Shown piece after piece: positions 7,693 through 15,829 of a DNA stretch of 16,170 nt. Every line of letters begins with the position of its first letter. Position 1 is the first letter of the stretch. Below the pieces are notes generated by a model. It saw only the letters and a list, made by a program, of their open reading frames with translations. It was not told the DNA's origin and did no database searches. The stretch lies in contig JBFKAE010000064.1 of assembly GCA_041621755.1 (NCBI GenBank), forward strand, positions 1-16,170, in the 5' to 3' direction. This DNA is from Sphingosinicella sp041621755 (lineage in GTDB: Bacteria; Pseudomonadota; Alphaproteobacteria; Sphingomonadales; Sphingomonadaceae). The position numbers and the translations under genes are program-made.

Positions 7693-7710
7693 GGGGCGTC
7701 ACAGCGCCCC
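7693..7710. terminator. GC-rich hairpin between convergent eda and the ectoine-operon end
   Basis: GGGGCG (7693-7698) and CGCCCC (7705-7710) form a 6-bp stem with a 6-nt loop in the 63-bp gap between the eda stop and the convergent MFS gene stop. No T-run follows on either strand, so it may be a weak or Rho-assisted bidirectional terminator, or an RNA 3'-end stabiliser. Placement between converging genes is the main support. Confidence 0.45.
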
Positions 7711-7745
7711 GCTTGCCCGTCGCCACATGATGGAGGCCACCGGTT

Positions 7746-8969
7746 TTAGTCGGGCTGTATCTCGAAAGAGGCCAGCATCGGCGTTGTTCGCGGCAATGTC
7801 TGAAAGGGTTCCTGCGCATCGCTTTCAACCGGGGCCGTCGTCATCTGTCTCCAGAGGCCGAAGCCCAGCACCGCGCCAGCACATGTACCAATAAAGACAT
7901 AAAGACCCTTCATGCCGAGGAACATTAGCGTGATGCCGCCAACCGCCGGGCCAATGATCGCACCCACCGAATAGGCAAGAACGAGACCACCACTCGCCCC
8001 GACACGGTCATCATTGTCGATATGGTCATTGGTATGCGACACGCAGAGCGGATAAAGCGCAAAGGCAAAACCGCCAAACATCGCGCCCAGCAGATAGAAA
8101 AGCAGATTGGCTTCACGCATGACCGAAAGCATCGCGCAGGTGCAGGCAAGACTCGCGAATGTGGCAACGATGACCCGGCGGCGATCGAACCGGTCCGATA
8201 AGTAACCGAGCGGCCACTGCAACAAAACCCCGCCCAGAATGACTGTGCCAAGGAATGACGAGATACCCGCATTGTCGAGCCCGATCTTACGCGCGTGAAC
8301 CGCGGCGAGCGCATAAAAGGCCCCGAGCATGACGCCCGTCGAGACAGATCCAACGACGCCAAGCGGCGATATGCTGTACAGGCGACGTAACGACAGCGGC
8401 GTGTAACGACCTATCAGAGGCGCTTCGATCCGGGTCAGGGCAACTGGAATGACGGCTAGCGACAGCATCGCTGCCGCAGCGATAAATGGCATGGAGAGCA
8501 TGTCGCCGTCGAGAAGCAGCAAAGACTGTCCGACAGCCTGCCCACTATAAAGAAATATCATATAACCGGCGAGAACCGTGCCACGGGTCGACGGCTCGGC
8601 ACGCTCGTTCAACCAGCTTTCGAGACAGACAAAGACCCCGGCTGTACAGAAACCATCAATAAAACGCAGCCCTGTCCACACAACGGCATTATCAACAATC
8701 ACATAGGTCAGCGCGCTCGCCGAAAACAAGGAAACGAACGCTGCAAAGGCGCGGATATGCCCGACATTACGAACGATACGGAAAACCGTGACCGATCCCA
8801 GGGTCAATCCCGTGAAATAGGACGTCGCCACAAGCCCGATCACAAGCGCACTGAGACCATCAGCCTGCAGGCGCAGCGCAATGAGCGTAGAGAGCGCGCC
8901 GCTTCCAATCATCAACATGAAGATCGCGATCAATAGCGTCTGTACCGATGCGATAGCCTTGAAAATCAT
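7746..8969 (-). CDS. MFS transporter, YcaD-like, last gene of the ectoine operon
   Basis: A 407-residue inner-membrane protein with about 12 hydrophobic segments in two halves, fitting the major facilitator superfamily. The stretch ESWLNERAEPSTRGTV (middle of the first half) and the motif GYLSDRFDRRRV (start of the second half) resemble the YcaD-like subgroup, whose substrates are largely uncharacterised. The start codon overlaps the stop of the upstream symporter gene by four bases (ATGA), so it is translationally coupled to the ectoine operon and probably works on an ectoine-related solute. MFS and SSS transporters associated with ect clusters have, as I remember, been reported (names EctU and EctI), but I cannot tell whether this one is orthologous. 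Direction (import or efflux) cannot be read from sequence. Confidence 0.9.
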   Translation of the reverse strand: MIFKAIASVQTLLIAIFMLMIGSGALSTLIALRLQADGLSALVIGLVATSYFTGLTLGSVTVFRIVRNVGHIRAFAAFVSLFSASALTYVIVDNAVVWTGLRFIDGFCTAGVFVCLESWLNERAEPSTRGTVLAGYMIFLYSGQAVGQSLLLLDGDMLSMPFIAAAAMLSLAVIPVALTRIEAPLIGRYTPLSLRRLYSISPLGVVGSVSTGVMLGAFYALAAVHARKIGLDNAGISSFLGTVILGGVLLQWPLGYLSDRFDRRRVIVATFASLACTCAMLSVMREANLLFYLLGAMFGGFAFALYPLCVSHTNDHIDNDDRVGASGGLVLAYSVGAIIGPAVGGITLMFLGMKGLYVFIGTCAGAVLGFGLWRQMTTAPVESDAQEPFQTLPRTTPMLASFEIQPD

Positions 8970-10378
8970 GTCGTTGCTTTTTTCAGACGCCTGTAATGCG
9001 ACAGGACAAGCCCTGTCACAACTCCGGCCATCATGCCCGGCAACCCTTCATAGACAGCGTTGTGAAGATCGGCCATTCTCCAGCCAAGTGCAACGACAAT
9101 GCCGATCACCATCATTGCGATTGCGGTCTTCTCAGTCACCGTCTGTCGCATCGCATAAAGAATGAGCAGCGGACCGAATGCCACCGCAAGCGTCGACCAT
9201 GACAGGATGACGAGATCAAAAACGCTTTGATTGCCATCAAGGGCGATGAACAGGGCAAAGCCTGTAACCGTCGCTGTTGCCGTCTTCATCTGCAATCGGC
9301 TGCGCAGCGGCTTCGCGGGCAGATCGCGGGTTATCGCGGCCGAACAGCTCAATACAAGGGAATCCGCTGTCGACATCGTCGCGGCAAAAATACCGGCCAG
9401 GATCACGCCTACCAGAACTGGCGGCAAAAGCGTCACGGCCATTGTCGGCAATGCCAGTTCCGGATCCATCCCGCCAAGGTCGGGCAACAGCAATCGTGCC
9501 AACATGCCAACGCCAATGGCAAGCGCATAAAAGACCGTAAAGAAGCCATAATACCACGCACGCGCGGTCATCATGTTCGCTGGACGGTCAAGCGCCATAA
9601 ATCGTACCATGATATGCGGTTGCCCGATGACGCTGATCCCCGCAAACATCCAGCCAAGGATGAAGACAAATACGCCTGCGACGCCCGGCAACAGCATATC
9701 TGGCGGCACAAGGTCAAAATAACCGGGGATGGCGCGCCAGAGCGCCAGCGTTGCGGCAACGCCGCCAAGCGCATCGACACCGGCCACAAACAGCAGGGTC
9801 ATCGCAACCAGCATCACGAGGCTTTGGGCAACGTCTGTCCATATCGAGGCGCGGATACCGCCTGCAAAGCTGTAGGCGAGCACCATACCGGCGGCAATCC
9901 ATGCGCCGGTGGTCTGCGGCCATCCCAATACGCCGTTCAGAGCCTTGCCGCCCGCAGCGATCTGTGCAGCAGCATATGTCCCGAGAAAAACGATGGTAAT
10001 CAGCGCCGCCAGTCGCCGCCAGACCGGCATATCAACGCCCGACCAGAGACTGAGCACCGAGCCGTAGGACGCCTCGCCTGTGCGCGCCGTTGCCGTCCGC
10101 AGCTTGCTGTGCACATAAAGCGATGCGATCAGGTCACCGCATATCCAGCCCAGCATCAGCCAGACCGAAGCCAGACCCACGACATAGGTGTAGCCGATGG
10201 CGCCAATAAACATATAGCCTGAATTGTTCGTCGCGACCGCCGACAGGCCCACCACGGCAGGCGATACCGAACCGCCGGCCAGATAATAGTCCTTTGGCGT
10301 ATTGCGTGCGCGGAACATCGAGGCGAGTCCGATCAACAGAAAGCCGCCAAGGAAGATTATAAAGCTGATCAGCGTCAT
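8966..10378 (-). CDS. Sodium:solute symporter (PutP-like SSS family)
   Basis: A 470-residue protein with about 13 hydrophobic segments. Family signatures are visible: IGQPHIMVRFMA (residues 251-262), as in proline/solute symporters, and the sodium-site block GIFAATMSTADSLVLS (about 329-344, with S336/T337). Members couple inward sodium flow to uptake of solutes such as proline; osmolyte uptake is the likely job here. The ATG at 10378 overlaps the ask stop by one base (TAATG), and its own stop overlaps the MFS start, so it is embedded in the ectABCD-ask operon. Uptake or recapture of ectoine, hydroxyectoine or proline is inferred from context. An SSS-type ectoine transporter (EctI) has, to my memory, been described in a related bacterium. 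Confidence 0.95.
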   Translation of the reverse strand: MTLISFIIFLGGFLLIGLASMFRARNTPKDYYLAGGSVSPAVVGLSAVATNNSGYMFIGAIGYTYVVGLASVWLMLGWICGDLIASLYVHSKLRTATARTGEASYGSVLSLWSGVDMPVWRRLAALITIVFLGTYAAAQIAAGGKALNGVLGWPQTTGAWIAAGMVLAYSFAGGIRASIWTDVAQSLVMLVAMTLLFVAGVDALGGVAATLALWRAIPGYFDLVPPDMLLPGVAGVFVFILGWMFAGISVIGQPHIMVRFMALDRPANMMTARAWYYGFFTVFYALAIGVGMLARLLLPDLGGMDPELALPTMAVTLLPPVLVGVILAGIFAATMSTADSLVLSCSAAITRDLPAKPLRSRLQMKTATATVTGFALFIALDGNQSVFDLVILSWSTLAVAFGPLLILYAMRQTVTEKTAIAMMVIGIVVALGWRMADLHNAVYEGLPGMMAGVVTGLVLSHYRRLKKATT

Positions 10379-11826
10379 TAGGCAGCGCGGGTCAATGCAG
10401 GTTCGGCTACAGGCGTATCGTTGCCAACAATGAGCGCGTCATGCAGCGCCAATATCGCGCGGTCAAAATCGCTTTGGTCGACAATGAACTGGATATCGAC
10501 GTTGCGGATCTGGTGTTGCATGCCCAGGACGGGGATACTGGCCTCGGCCAGCGCCCGCATCGCGGATGCCACAAATCCTGGCTCGCTGAGATCGCTACCG
10601 ATTGCCGATACCATCGCAACGCTATGACCGCTGATTGCCGCTTCTGGATATTTGCCCTCAAGGTCGGCGATGAGCTTGCGCATGGTTGCGGCTGTCACCG
10701 AAAGATAATGCGTGATGGTATTTGCGTTCGAAGACTTGCTGACAATCCAGGCATTATGCCGGGTCAGCACATCAAGAATGGTCGCGTCATAGCCTTTTTC
10801 ACCTACCATATCCTGCGCAAAGACCTGCAGTGCGAAGAGTTGACGGACGCCCGTCACGATCTCGACACGCGGCGTCTCGCTGCAATACGCATCTTCGATC
10901 AATGTCCCTTCATCGGCACTGTCGAATGTGTTGCGGACCCTCAAAGGTATGCCCGCCTGACGCATACCGCGCCCCGCGAGCGGGTGGATCGCCTCCATAC
11001 CCAAATTCGCGAGCTGGTCCGCCACATCGTAATTTGTGCGACCAATCTTGCGGGCTTTGTCGGGCCCAACCAGCTTGGGGTCCGCGCTGGAAAGGTGGAA
11101 TTCCTTGTGGATGATGGCTTCGCGAGCGGCGGTCTGCACAGCAAGGCGGGAAAATGTCATTTCCGAATAGCCGCGCGCATAGCGGCGTACCATACCGCCC
11201 TCACACCGCGCATAGCCCGTAACGATTGGCAAAGTGCGGGAAAGATCGATTGTGCTGAATGCCGCCTCGATCCGGGCTTCGAGGGTCGAAGGTGCATTTT
11301 CCTGCCAGCCCGTCAAATCAACAAACGCCGCGTCAATACCCCGATCCCGCAGCAGCAACGCAAGCGTATAGGCGCTGTGCGCTTCTCCAAGGCTCGCCAG
11401 CATTTCGCGGATCGTGGTCAGCGGCTCGGCCAGACAAAAATGCCCGTAACTGCGCAGTCGGTCGACATCCTGCAGGCACAAAAGCATAGCCTTGATGCGA
11501 TCGTCGACAAAGGCATCGGCGTCGTGGCGAAGCCGCGTGTCGAACAGATCCTTGTTTTTGGCACGCATCGCGTCTGCGACCTTTTCCAGCCCGTCTTCCC
11601 AACGTTCATTGGGTTCATCGGCAACGAATCTGGCATAGACGCCCGCTTCGCCCGTCTTTTTGTGCTCCAGAAGCAGATCGGTCATGCCCGAATATGCGGA
11701 AACGACGAAGATACGATTGTAAAGCTCCGCCTCGTGACGGTGCCTGATAATGACATCGTTAAGCACAACATCGGTCGCGGACATCGATGTGCCGCCGATT
11801 TTCTCGACTGTATGACGCGGCGTCAT
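10378..11826 (-). CDS. ask: Aspartate kinase, ectoine-cluster type (Ask_Ect)
   Basis: Phosphorylates aspartate to aspartyl-phosphate, the first step towards the aspartate semialdehyde used by EctB. At 482 residues it is aspartokinase-sized. The N-terminus HTVEKIGGTSMS (residues 5-16) is the nucleotide/substrate-binding signature typical of ectoine-cluster kinases. Later blocks include YARGYSEMTFSRLAV and EFHLSSADPKLV in the kinase domain. The C-terminal third (from about residue 310) looks like paired ACT-type regulatory domains, with VSKSSNANTITHYLSV and SGHSVAMVSAIGSDL. Ask_Ect enzymes are known as less feedback-sensitive versions dedicated to ectoine synthesis. The start overlaps the ectD stop (ATGA) and the stop overlaps the symporter start. 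Aspartate semialdehyde dehydrogenase is not encoded here and must be elsewhere. Confidence 0.95.
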   Translation of the reverse strand: MTPRHTVEKIGGTSMSATDVVLNDVIIRHRHEAELYNRIFVVSAYSGMTDLLLEHKKTGEAGVYARFVADEPNERWEDGLEKVADAMRAKNKDLFDTRLRHDADAFVDDRIKAMLLCLQDVDRLRSYGHFCLAEPLTTIREMLASLGEAHSAYTLALLLRDRGIDAAFVDLTGWQENAPSTLEARIEAAFSTIDLSRTLPIVTGYARCEGGMVRRYARGYSEMTFSRLAVQTAAREAIIHKEFHLSSADPKLVGPDKARKIGRTNYDVADQLANLGMEAIHPLAGRGMRQAGIPLRVRNTFDSADEGTLIEDAYCSETPRVEIVTGVRQLFALQVFAQDMVGEKGYDATILDVLTRHNAWIVSKSSNANTITHYLSVTAATMRKLIADLEGKYPEAAISGHSVAMVSAIGSDLSEPGFVASAMRALAEASIPVLGMQHQIRNVDIQFIVDQSDFDRAILALHDALIVGNDTPVAEPALTRAA

Positions 11827-12737
11827 GCTGCATTCTCGAACAAAGAGCCGGGAACGGGAGCCAAGGGCGCGACAGTCCGGCTTGCAATGAATTCCGGTCG
11901 CGGCACCTCTGCACCGAACGGCGCGACCAGCGCGTTCGATACGGCATTATAGACGATAAAGGCATTGGCGCGCGGGAAAGGCGTGATGTTGCTGTTCGAC
12001 CCGTGCATCATATTGCAGTCGAAAATGATAACTGTACCAGCTTTCCCTGTTGCGGAGACAATACCATGCTCGACCGCGAGATCAGCGAGATGCTCTTCGT
12101 CGGGAACGCCATATTCCTGTTTTTTAAGTGACGCCTTGTAGTGATTTTCGGGTGTCTCGCCGACGCAGGTGACATATTTCTTGTGTGAGCCGGGCATCAG
12201 CATCAGCGGGCCGTTATGCGCGCTGTTGTCAGCCAATAATATTGACATGGATAGCGCGCGCATACGTGGCATGCCGTCTTCGACGTGCCAGGTTTCAAAA
12301 TCCGAATGCCAGTAGAATTCCTTGCCGTAATAGCCCGGCTTATAATTGAGTCTGGACTGGTGAATATAGATGTCGTCGCCAAGCAGGAAGCGCGCAACAT
12401 CGCAAAGTCGCTGATCTGTTGCGAGGCGTTGCATGACCGCACTCTGTGTATGAATTTCAAAAATGGATCGAATTTCGTCGTCCCCCGGCTCGCTGATCGC
12501 CGTTTCAGGTTTCAGCGCCGAGGGAGCGGCGAGCAGCTCGGCCGCAGAGGTCTGCAAGACGCGCATTTCTTCGCCGGTAAAAACGTCTTCCAGAACAAGG
12601 AACCCGTCTTTGTCGAAGGCATCGGCCTGATCCTTGCGGAGCGGCGCATTTTCGCACCACTCACTGTAAACAACCGCATCATGGCGCGGTAGTATGACCG
12701 CTTGGTCTTTGACGCGCGATGGATAGAAATCCTGCAT
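11823..12737 (-). CDS. ectD: Ectoine 5-hydroxylase
   Basis: A non-heme Fe(II)/2-oxoglutarate dioxygenase converting ectoine to 5-hydroxyectoine. The characteristic block FYWHSDFETWHVEDGMPRMR (residues 141-160) gives iron ligands H144 and D146; the third is H245 in MMHGS. R256 in TPFPRANAF fits the 2-oxoglutarate-binding arginine, and HQSRLNYKPG lies at 126-135. The frame opens at ATG 12755, but ATG 12737 has AGGA about 7 nt upstream while the first has no ribosome site. The shorter start gives 304 residues, the usual length, and the ligand numbering I remember for the Sphingopyxis alaskensis enzyme. The gene begins 35 bp after ectC and overlaps ask by four bases. Confidence 0.97.
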   Translation of the reverse strand: MQDFYPSRVKDQAVILPRHDAVVYSEWCENAPLRKDQADAFDKDGFLVLEDVFTGEEMRVLQTSAAELLAAPSALKPETAISEPGDDEIRSIFEIHTQSAVMQRLATDQRLCDVARFLLGDDIYIHQSRLNYKPGYYGKEFYWHSDFETWHVEDGMPRMRALSMSILLADNSAHNGPLMLMPGSHKKYVTCVGETPENHYKASLKKQEYGVPDEEHLADLAVEHGIVSATGKAGTVIIFDCNMMHGSNSNITPFPRANAFIVYNAVSNALVAPFGAEVPRPEFIASRTVAPLAPVPGSLFENAA

Positions 12738-12744
12738 AACTCTT

Positions 12745-12748
12745 TCCT
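12745..12748 (-). promoter_or_regulatory. Ribosome binding site deciding the ectD start
   Basis: On the minus strand AGGA lies 7 nt before ATG 12737. The alternative ATG at 12755 is preceded by CCACCAAA, with no Shine-Dalgarno. This selects the 304-residue form. Confidence 0.6.
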
Positions 12749-12772
12749 GAAACATTTTGGTGGCCAGCCCCG

Positions 12773-13165
12773 TCAGGCAGCCTCGTTTTCGAGTGGATAG
12801 GCGCCGGACTCGTCATGGACCTCGCGACCTGTCACCGGCGGATTGAACACACAGGCTGTCACGATTTCGGTGCGCGCACGCAGAATATGACGGTCATGCT
12901 GATCAAGCGCGTAAAGTGTGCCCGGTTCCAGTGCGTGCGTCTCGCCCGAACCAAGATCTTCGATACTGCCTTCACCACTGATGATGTAAACAGCTTCCAG
13001 ATGGTTTTTGTAATGCATTGGCAGCTCTGCACCGGCATAGATGGTTGTAATATGGAACGAGAAGCCCATATTTTCGTCCTTGAGTAACAAGCGTGCGCTT
13101 TCCCAGCCATTGCTGAGCACATTGCGGTCGGACGCACGCGCGTCGGTAAGTTTCTTGATAATCAT
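12773..13165 (-). CDS. ectC: L-ectoine synthase
   Basis: Cyclises N-gamma-acetyl-L-2,4-diaminobutyrate to ectoine. This is a 130-residue single-domain cupin, the normal family length. NHLEAVYIISGEG carries E57, and GTLYALDQHDRH carries Y85 and H93; these positions correspond to the metal-binding residues described for characterised EctC enzymes (as I recall, Glu57/Tyr85/His93 in Paenibacillus lautus). The N-terminus MIIKKL and the block WESARLLLKDENMGFSFH are also typical. It lies 17 bp after ectB and 35 bp before ectD in the same operon. Confidence 0.98.
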   Translation of the reverse strand: MIIKKLTDARASDRNVLSNGWESARLLLKDENMGFSFHITTIYAGAELPMHYKNHLEAVYIISGEGSIEDLGSGETHALEPGTLYALDQHDRHILRARTEIVTACVFNPPVTGREVHDESGAYPLENEAA

Positions 13166-13182
13166 TTCTGCCGCTTCCCCGG

Positions 13183-14487
13183 TTATTCCGCTGCAATATT
13201 GAAGGTCGAAGCAAGGCTCGAACGAACGCAGCTTTCAAGTATGGATAAGCCGTGCGCCAGCACCTCATCGTCAATGATGAGCGGCGCGAGGATTTTAACG
13301 ATTTCGCTATCGGCGCCGCTTGTTTCGATAATCAGTCCCTTTTCAAAGGCAGCCGACGTAATCTCCGCCGCAAGCACGCCCGTGCCCGCATTGAGGCCAC
13401 GCATCATGCCACGCCCACGCACGGAGAGACCAAAGTCAGAGGCGATCCGCTCAAGCTCGCGCCCGAGAAAATCACCGCGGCGCTCAATGTCCTTGGCAAA
13501 ATCGTCTGTCGTCCAGAAATGTTTAAGCGCGGCGGTGGCCGTGACAAATGCATGATTATTGCCCCGGAATGTGCCGTTATGCTCGCCCGGCGACCACTGA
13601 TCGAGTTCTGGCCGGAACAAAGTGAGCGCAAAAGGCAGCCCCATGCCCGACAATGACTTTGCCAATGTCACAATATCGGGACGTATGCCGACGGCGTCGA
13701 AGCTGAAAAAGCTGCCCGTCCGGCCGCAGCCAGCCTGAATATCGTCAATGATCAGCAACGCGCCGTGGCGTTTGGCGACGGCAGCAATATCGCGCAACCA
13801 TTTGTCAGACGCCGAGTTGAGACCACCTTCGCCCTGAATTGTCTCCACAAGTATAGCCGCCGGTTCATCAAGGCCGCTCGATGGATCCGAAAGCCGCTGA
13901 TCGAGAAGTGCTGCCGTGTCGACGTCAGGGCCATAATAGCCGTCATAGGGTTCATGGCTGACATGCGACAGGGGCACACCAGCGCCCGCGCGCTTGCCGG
14001 CATTACCGGTGCAGGCGAGTGCGCCGAGCGTCATGCCGTGAAAGCCGTTGGTAAAGGCAATGACCAGTTCGCGCCCTGTGACCTTGCGGGCAAGCTTGAG
14101 GGCGGCTTCAACTGCATTCGTGCCCGTCGGCCCGGGGAACATCATGCGATAGTCAAGCCCACGCGGCTTCAGGATAATATCGTCCATCGCAGTCAGGAAC
14201 GCGGCCTTCGCCTCGGTATGCAGATCAAGGCTGTGCGTAATCCCGTCGTCAGCAATATAATCAAGCAATGCCTGCTTCAGCAGCGGGTGATTATGCCCAT
14301 AATTCAGCGTCGAACAGCCGGACAGAAAGTCGAGATAACGACCGCCATTCTCATCGTACATCCAGACATTTTCAGCGCGACCAAACTGACGTGGCATATC
14401 CCGGGAATAGGAACGCACTCCGGATTCACGTCGCTCGTAGATTTCAAGATTGGGCAAGATGTCCGAAGGTGCAGGTTGCTTTGTCAT
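13183..14487 (-). CDS. ectB: Diaminobutyrate--2-oxoglutarate aminotransferase
   Basis: A PLP enzyme transferring an amino group from glutamate to aspartate semialdehyde to give L-2,4-diaminobutyrate, the first committed ectoine step. It has 434 residues and the class III aminotransferase fold. Visible are the cofactor phosphate region GPTGTNAVEAALKLARK (119-135), LLIIDDIQAGCGRTG (244-258, D248 facing the pyridine nitrogen) and the Schiff-base lysine K277 in TLAKSLSG. The FRGNNHAFVTA block also fits. AAGGA lies 6 nt before the ATG, which overlaps the ectA stop by four bases, so the two are translationally coupled. Confidence 0.98.
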   Translation of the reverse strand: MTKQPAPSDILPNLEIYERRESGVRSYSRDMPRQFGRAENVWMYDENGGRYLDFLSGCSTLNYGHNHPLLKQALLDYIADDGITHSLDLHTEAKAAFLTAMDDIILKPRGLDYRMMFPGPTGTNAVEAALKLARKVTGRELVIAFTNGFHGMTLGALACTGNAGKRAGAGVPLSHVSHEPYDGYYGPDVDTAALLDQRLSDPSSGLDEPAAILVETIQGEGGLNSASDKWLRDIAAVAKRHGALLIIDDIQAGCGRTGSFFSFDAVGIRPDIVTLAKSLSGMGLPFALTLFRPELDQWSPGEHNGTFRGNNHAFVTATAALKHFWTTDDFAKDIERRGDFLGRELERIASDFGLSVRGRGMMRGLNAGTGVLAAEITSAAFEKGLIIETSGADSEIVKILAPLIIDDEVLAHGLSILESCVRSSLASTFNIAAE

Positions 14488-15050
14488 AATACGTCCTTTG
14501 TCGTGTCATGATTGCGGAAAGATAGCGGCGCGATCGACACCAGAATTTCGGTCTCGTGCAGGCCGCCGAAATGGGTGTCGCTTTCGAAATGTGGCACACC
14601 GCACATGGCAGCGTCACGACGCTTCGCGAAAGCCTGAAACATTGCCCAAGAGGCCGCATTGTCGGCTGTGATCGTTGTGGTTAGCACGCGCGCATCGCTT
14701 ACAGCCTCGCGGGCAAGCAGCGCCTCGATCAGGCGTTGACCAAGACCACAACCACGTGCCGACGGATGCACCGCAACCTGCCAAACAAAAATCTGGTCGG
14801 GCGAAACGGGCGGGCGATAGGCAGAAATCCAGCCAACAATGCGATCACCATCTTCGGCGACCACACATGTGTCTGAAAAATGCGTACATTGGAGCAGATT
14901 GCAGTATGCGGAATTTACATCCAGTGGCGGGCAAGCCTGAATGAGGGCTGTGACCAATGGCCCGTCTTCAGCGCGGGGTGCACGGAGCAACATTTCTCCC
15001 ACCCTGCTCGAACGATCGGCAGTCTCTGAATGATTGATGATATCGAACAT
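14484..15050 (-). CDS. ectA: L-2,4-diaminobutyrate N-gamma-acetyltransferase
   Basis: Acetylates diaminobutyrate with acetyl-CoA. The 188-residue product is a GNAT-fold protein: ACPPLDVNSAYCNLLQ (39-54) is diagnostic for EctA, and FVWQVAVHPSARGCGLGQRL (88-107) is the acetyl-CoA-binding motif A with RGCGLG at 99-104. LTTTITADNAASWAMF follows. Two starts are possible. ATG 15050 has AGGA only 1-2 nt upstream; ATG 14993 (MLLRAPRAEDG, 169 residues) has AGGG 8 nt upstream. Both products contain the whole GNAT domain. First gene of the seven-gene ectoine operon, divergent from the MarR-type regulator. Confidence 0.96.
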   Translation of the reverse strand: MFDIINHSETADRSSRVGEMLLRAPRAEDGPLVTALIQACPPLDVNSAYCNLLQCTHFSDTCVVAEDGDRIVGWISAYRPPVSPDQIFVWQVAVHPSARGCGLGQRLIEALLAREAVSDARVLTTTITADNAASWAMFQAFAKRRDAAMCGVPHFESDTHFGGLHETEILVSIAPLSFRNHDTTKDVL

Positions 15051-15279
15051 ATCCTATGGCTGATACTGACGATCAGTTATTTCGACTCCCGAAGTATACT
15101 GTCATATAAAATTATCATGTTCTGCCAGCGGTGACGGCTAACTAGGGTCTGTTTTGCGCTATTTCAACCATCTTCTCGCAATTTAAAGAAAAAAATCCTC
15201 AAAAAACCTCGCGTAAGCATTTTATTTACGAAATATTTTTGCGATTGGCATTGGGCAAATCGAGGATTAGTTTGAGGGT
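15051..15279. promoter_or_regulatory. Divergent ectA / MarR-gene regulatory region
   Basis: This 229-bp gap must contain promoters for the ectoine operon (minus) and the MarR gene (plus). On the minus strand TATACT (15098-15093) is a good -10 candidate for ectA, with only a weak -35. It sits in the perfect palindrome AGTATACT (15093-15100). ATACTG occurs at 15063-15068 and again at 15096-15101, 33 bp apart. CTGAT/ATCAG (15060-15064, 15072-15076) and ACTGA/TCAGT (15065-15069, 15073-15077) are overlapping inverted repeats in the ectA leader. Further right, CGTAA (15211-15215) and TTACG (15225-15229) flank a 9-bp centre. TTGGCA (15245-15250) and TAGTTT (15268-15273), 17 bp apart, could be the MarR-gene promoter. 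A-rich runs occupy about 15183-15206. Confidence 0.5.
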
Positions 15280-15765
15280 ATGCAAAGCCAGCTCACCAAT
15301 GCCGTTCTGCGCGCGATCCGTCGCATTCTCCGGGCTACGGATCAAAGGGGGCGCAAACTCGCAGCCGCCACCAATCTGACCCCTTCGCAACTGCTTGTGC
15401 TGCAGGAGATCGAACGCCGCGGCGAAACCACACCCGGCGCAATTGCCCATAATCTTCATTTCGGCCAAGCGACGGTTACGAATATCATTGATCGGCTGGA
15501 AGCGCAGAATTTTGTCACGCGGCAACGAAACGAGCGCGACAAGAGGCAAATCCTGCTCGGCATAACCGCGGGCGGCCTCACGGCGATCAGGATGTCGCCC
15601 GATCCGTTGCAACAGCAGTTCAGCGCGGGCTTCGAGGATTTGTCGACATGGGAACAGGCCATGATCCTTGCCGCACTCGAACGCGTCTGCGACCTTATGG
15701 GCGCCACTGATATAGACGCAGCTCCATTGCTCGATTCAGGCACCATAGACCGGTCCCCCGCCTAG
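15280..15765 (+). CDS. ectR: MarR-family regulator of ectoine synthesis (EctR-like)
   Basis: A 161-residue winged helix-turn-helix protein: LTPSQLLVLQEIERRGETTPGAIA (33-56) leads into the recognition helix QATVTNIIDRLEAQNFV (63-79) and a wing with RNERDKRQILLGIT (83-96), the DKR wing signature of MarR proteins. Helices at both ends should form the dimer interface. EctR-type MarR regulators encoded divergently from ectABC repress ectoine genes in methylotrophs; here the assignment rests on family plus position. An in-frame TAG lies just upstream (15268-15270), so ATG 15280 is the first ATG after it; GAGG only 2 nt before it is a tight ribosome site. Role as ectoine repressor is likely but inferred. 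Confidence 0.85.
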   Translation: MQSQLTNAVLRAIRRILRATDQRGRKLAAATNLTPSQLLVLQEIERRGETTPGAIAHNLHFGQATVTNIIDRLEAQNFVTRQRNERDKRQILLGITAGGLTAIRMSPDPLQQQFSAGFEDLSTWEQAMILAALERVCDLMGATDIDAAPLLDSGTIDRSPA

Positions 15766-15800
15766 GGGCCTAACCCTAAGACACGGCAGATTCCGACGAC

Positions 15801-15829
15801 TTGACAAAGTGAACGTTATCACATAGTGA
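15801..15829 (+). promoter_or_regulatory. Candidate promoter of the right-hand TonB receptor
   Basis: A consensus -35, TTGACA (15801-15806), is followed 17 bp later by TAGTGA (15824-15829), a poor -10. The start would be around 15836, leaving a leader of about 50 nt. A further AT-rich element, TATACG (15861-15866), could be an alternative -10 without a good -35. The two operator-like palindromes overlap this promoter. Confidence 0.45.

Noticed and set aside
10441..11952. Long open frame on the plus strand (about 500 codons) opposite ask and ectD
   Set aside because: It is antisense to two unmistakable genes with catalytic motifs, has no recognisable domain, and such mirror frames are common in GC-rich DNA.
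15766..15782. TAGGG/CCCTA repeat right after the MarR gene as a terminator
   Set aside because: Only a 5-bp stem and no T-run; too weak to call.
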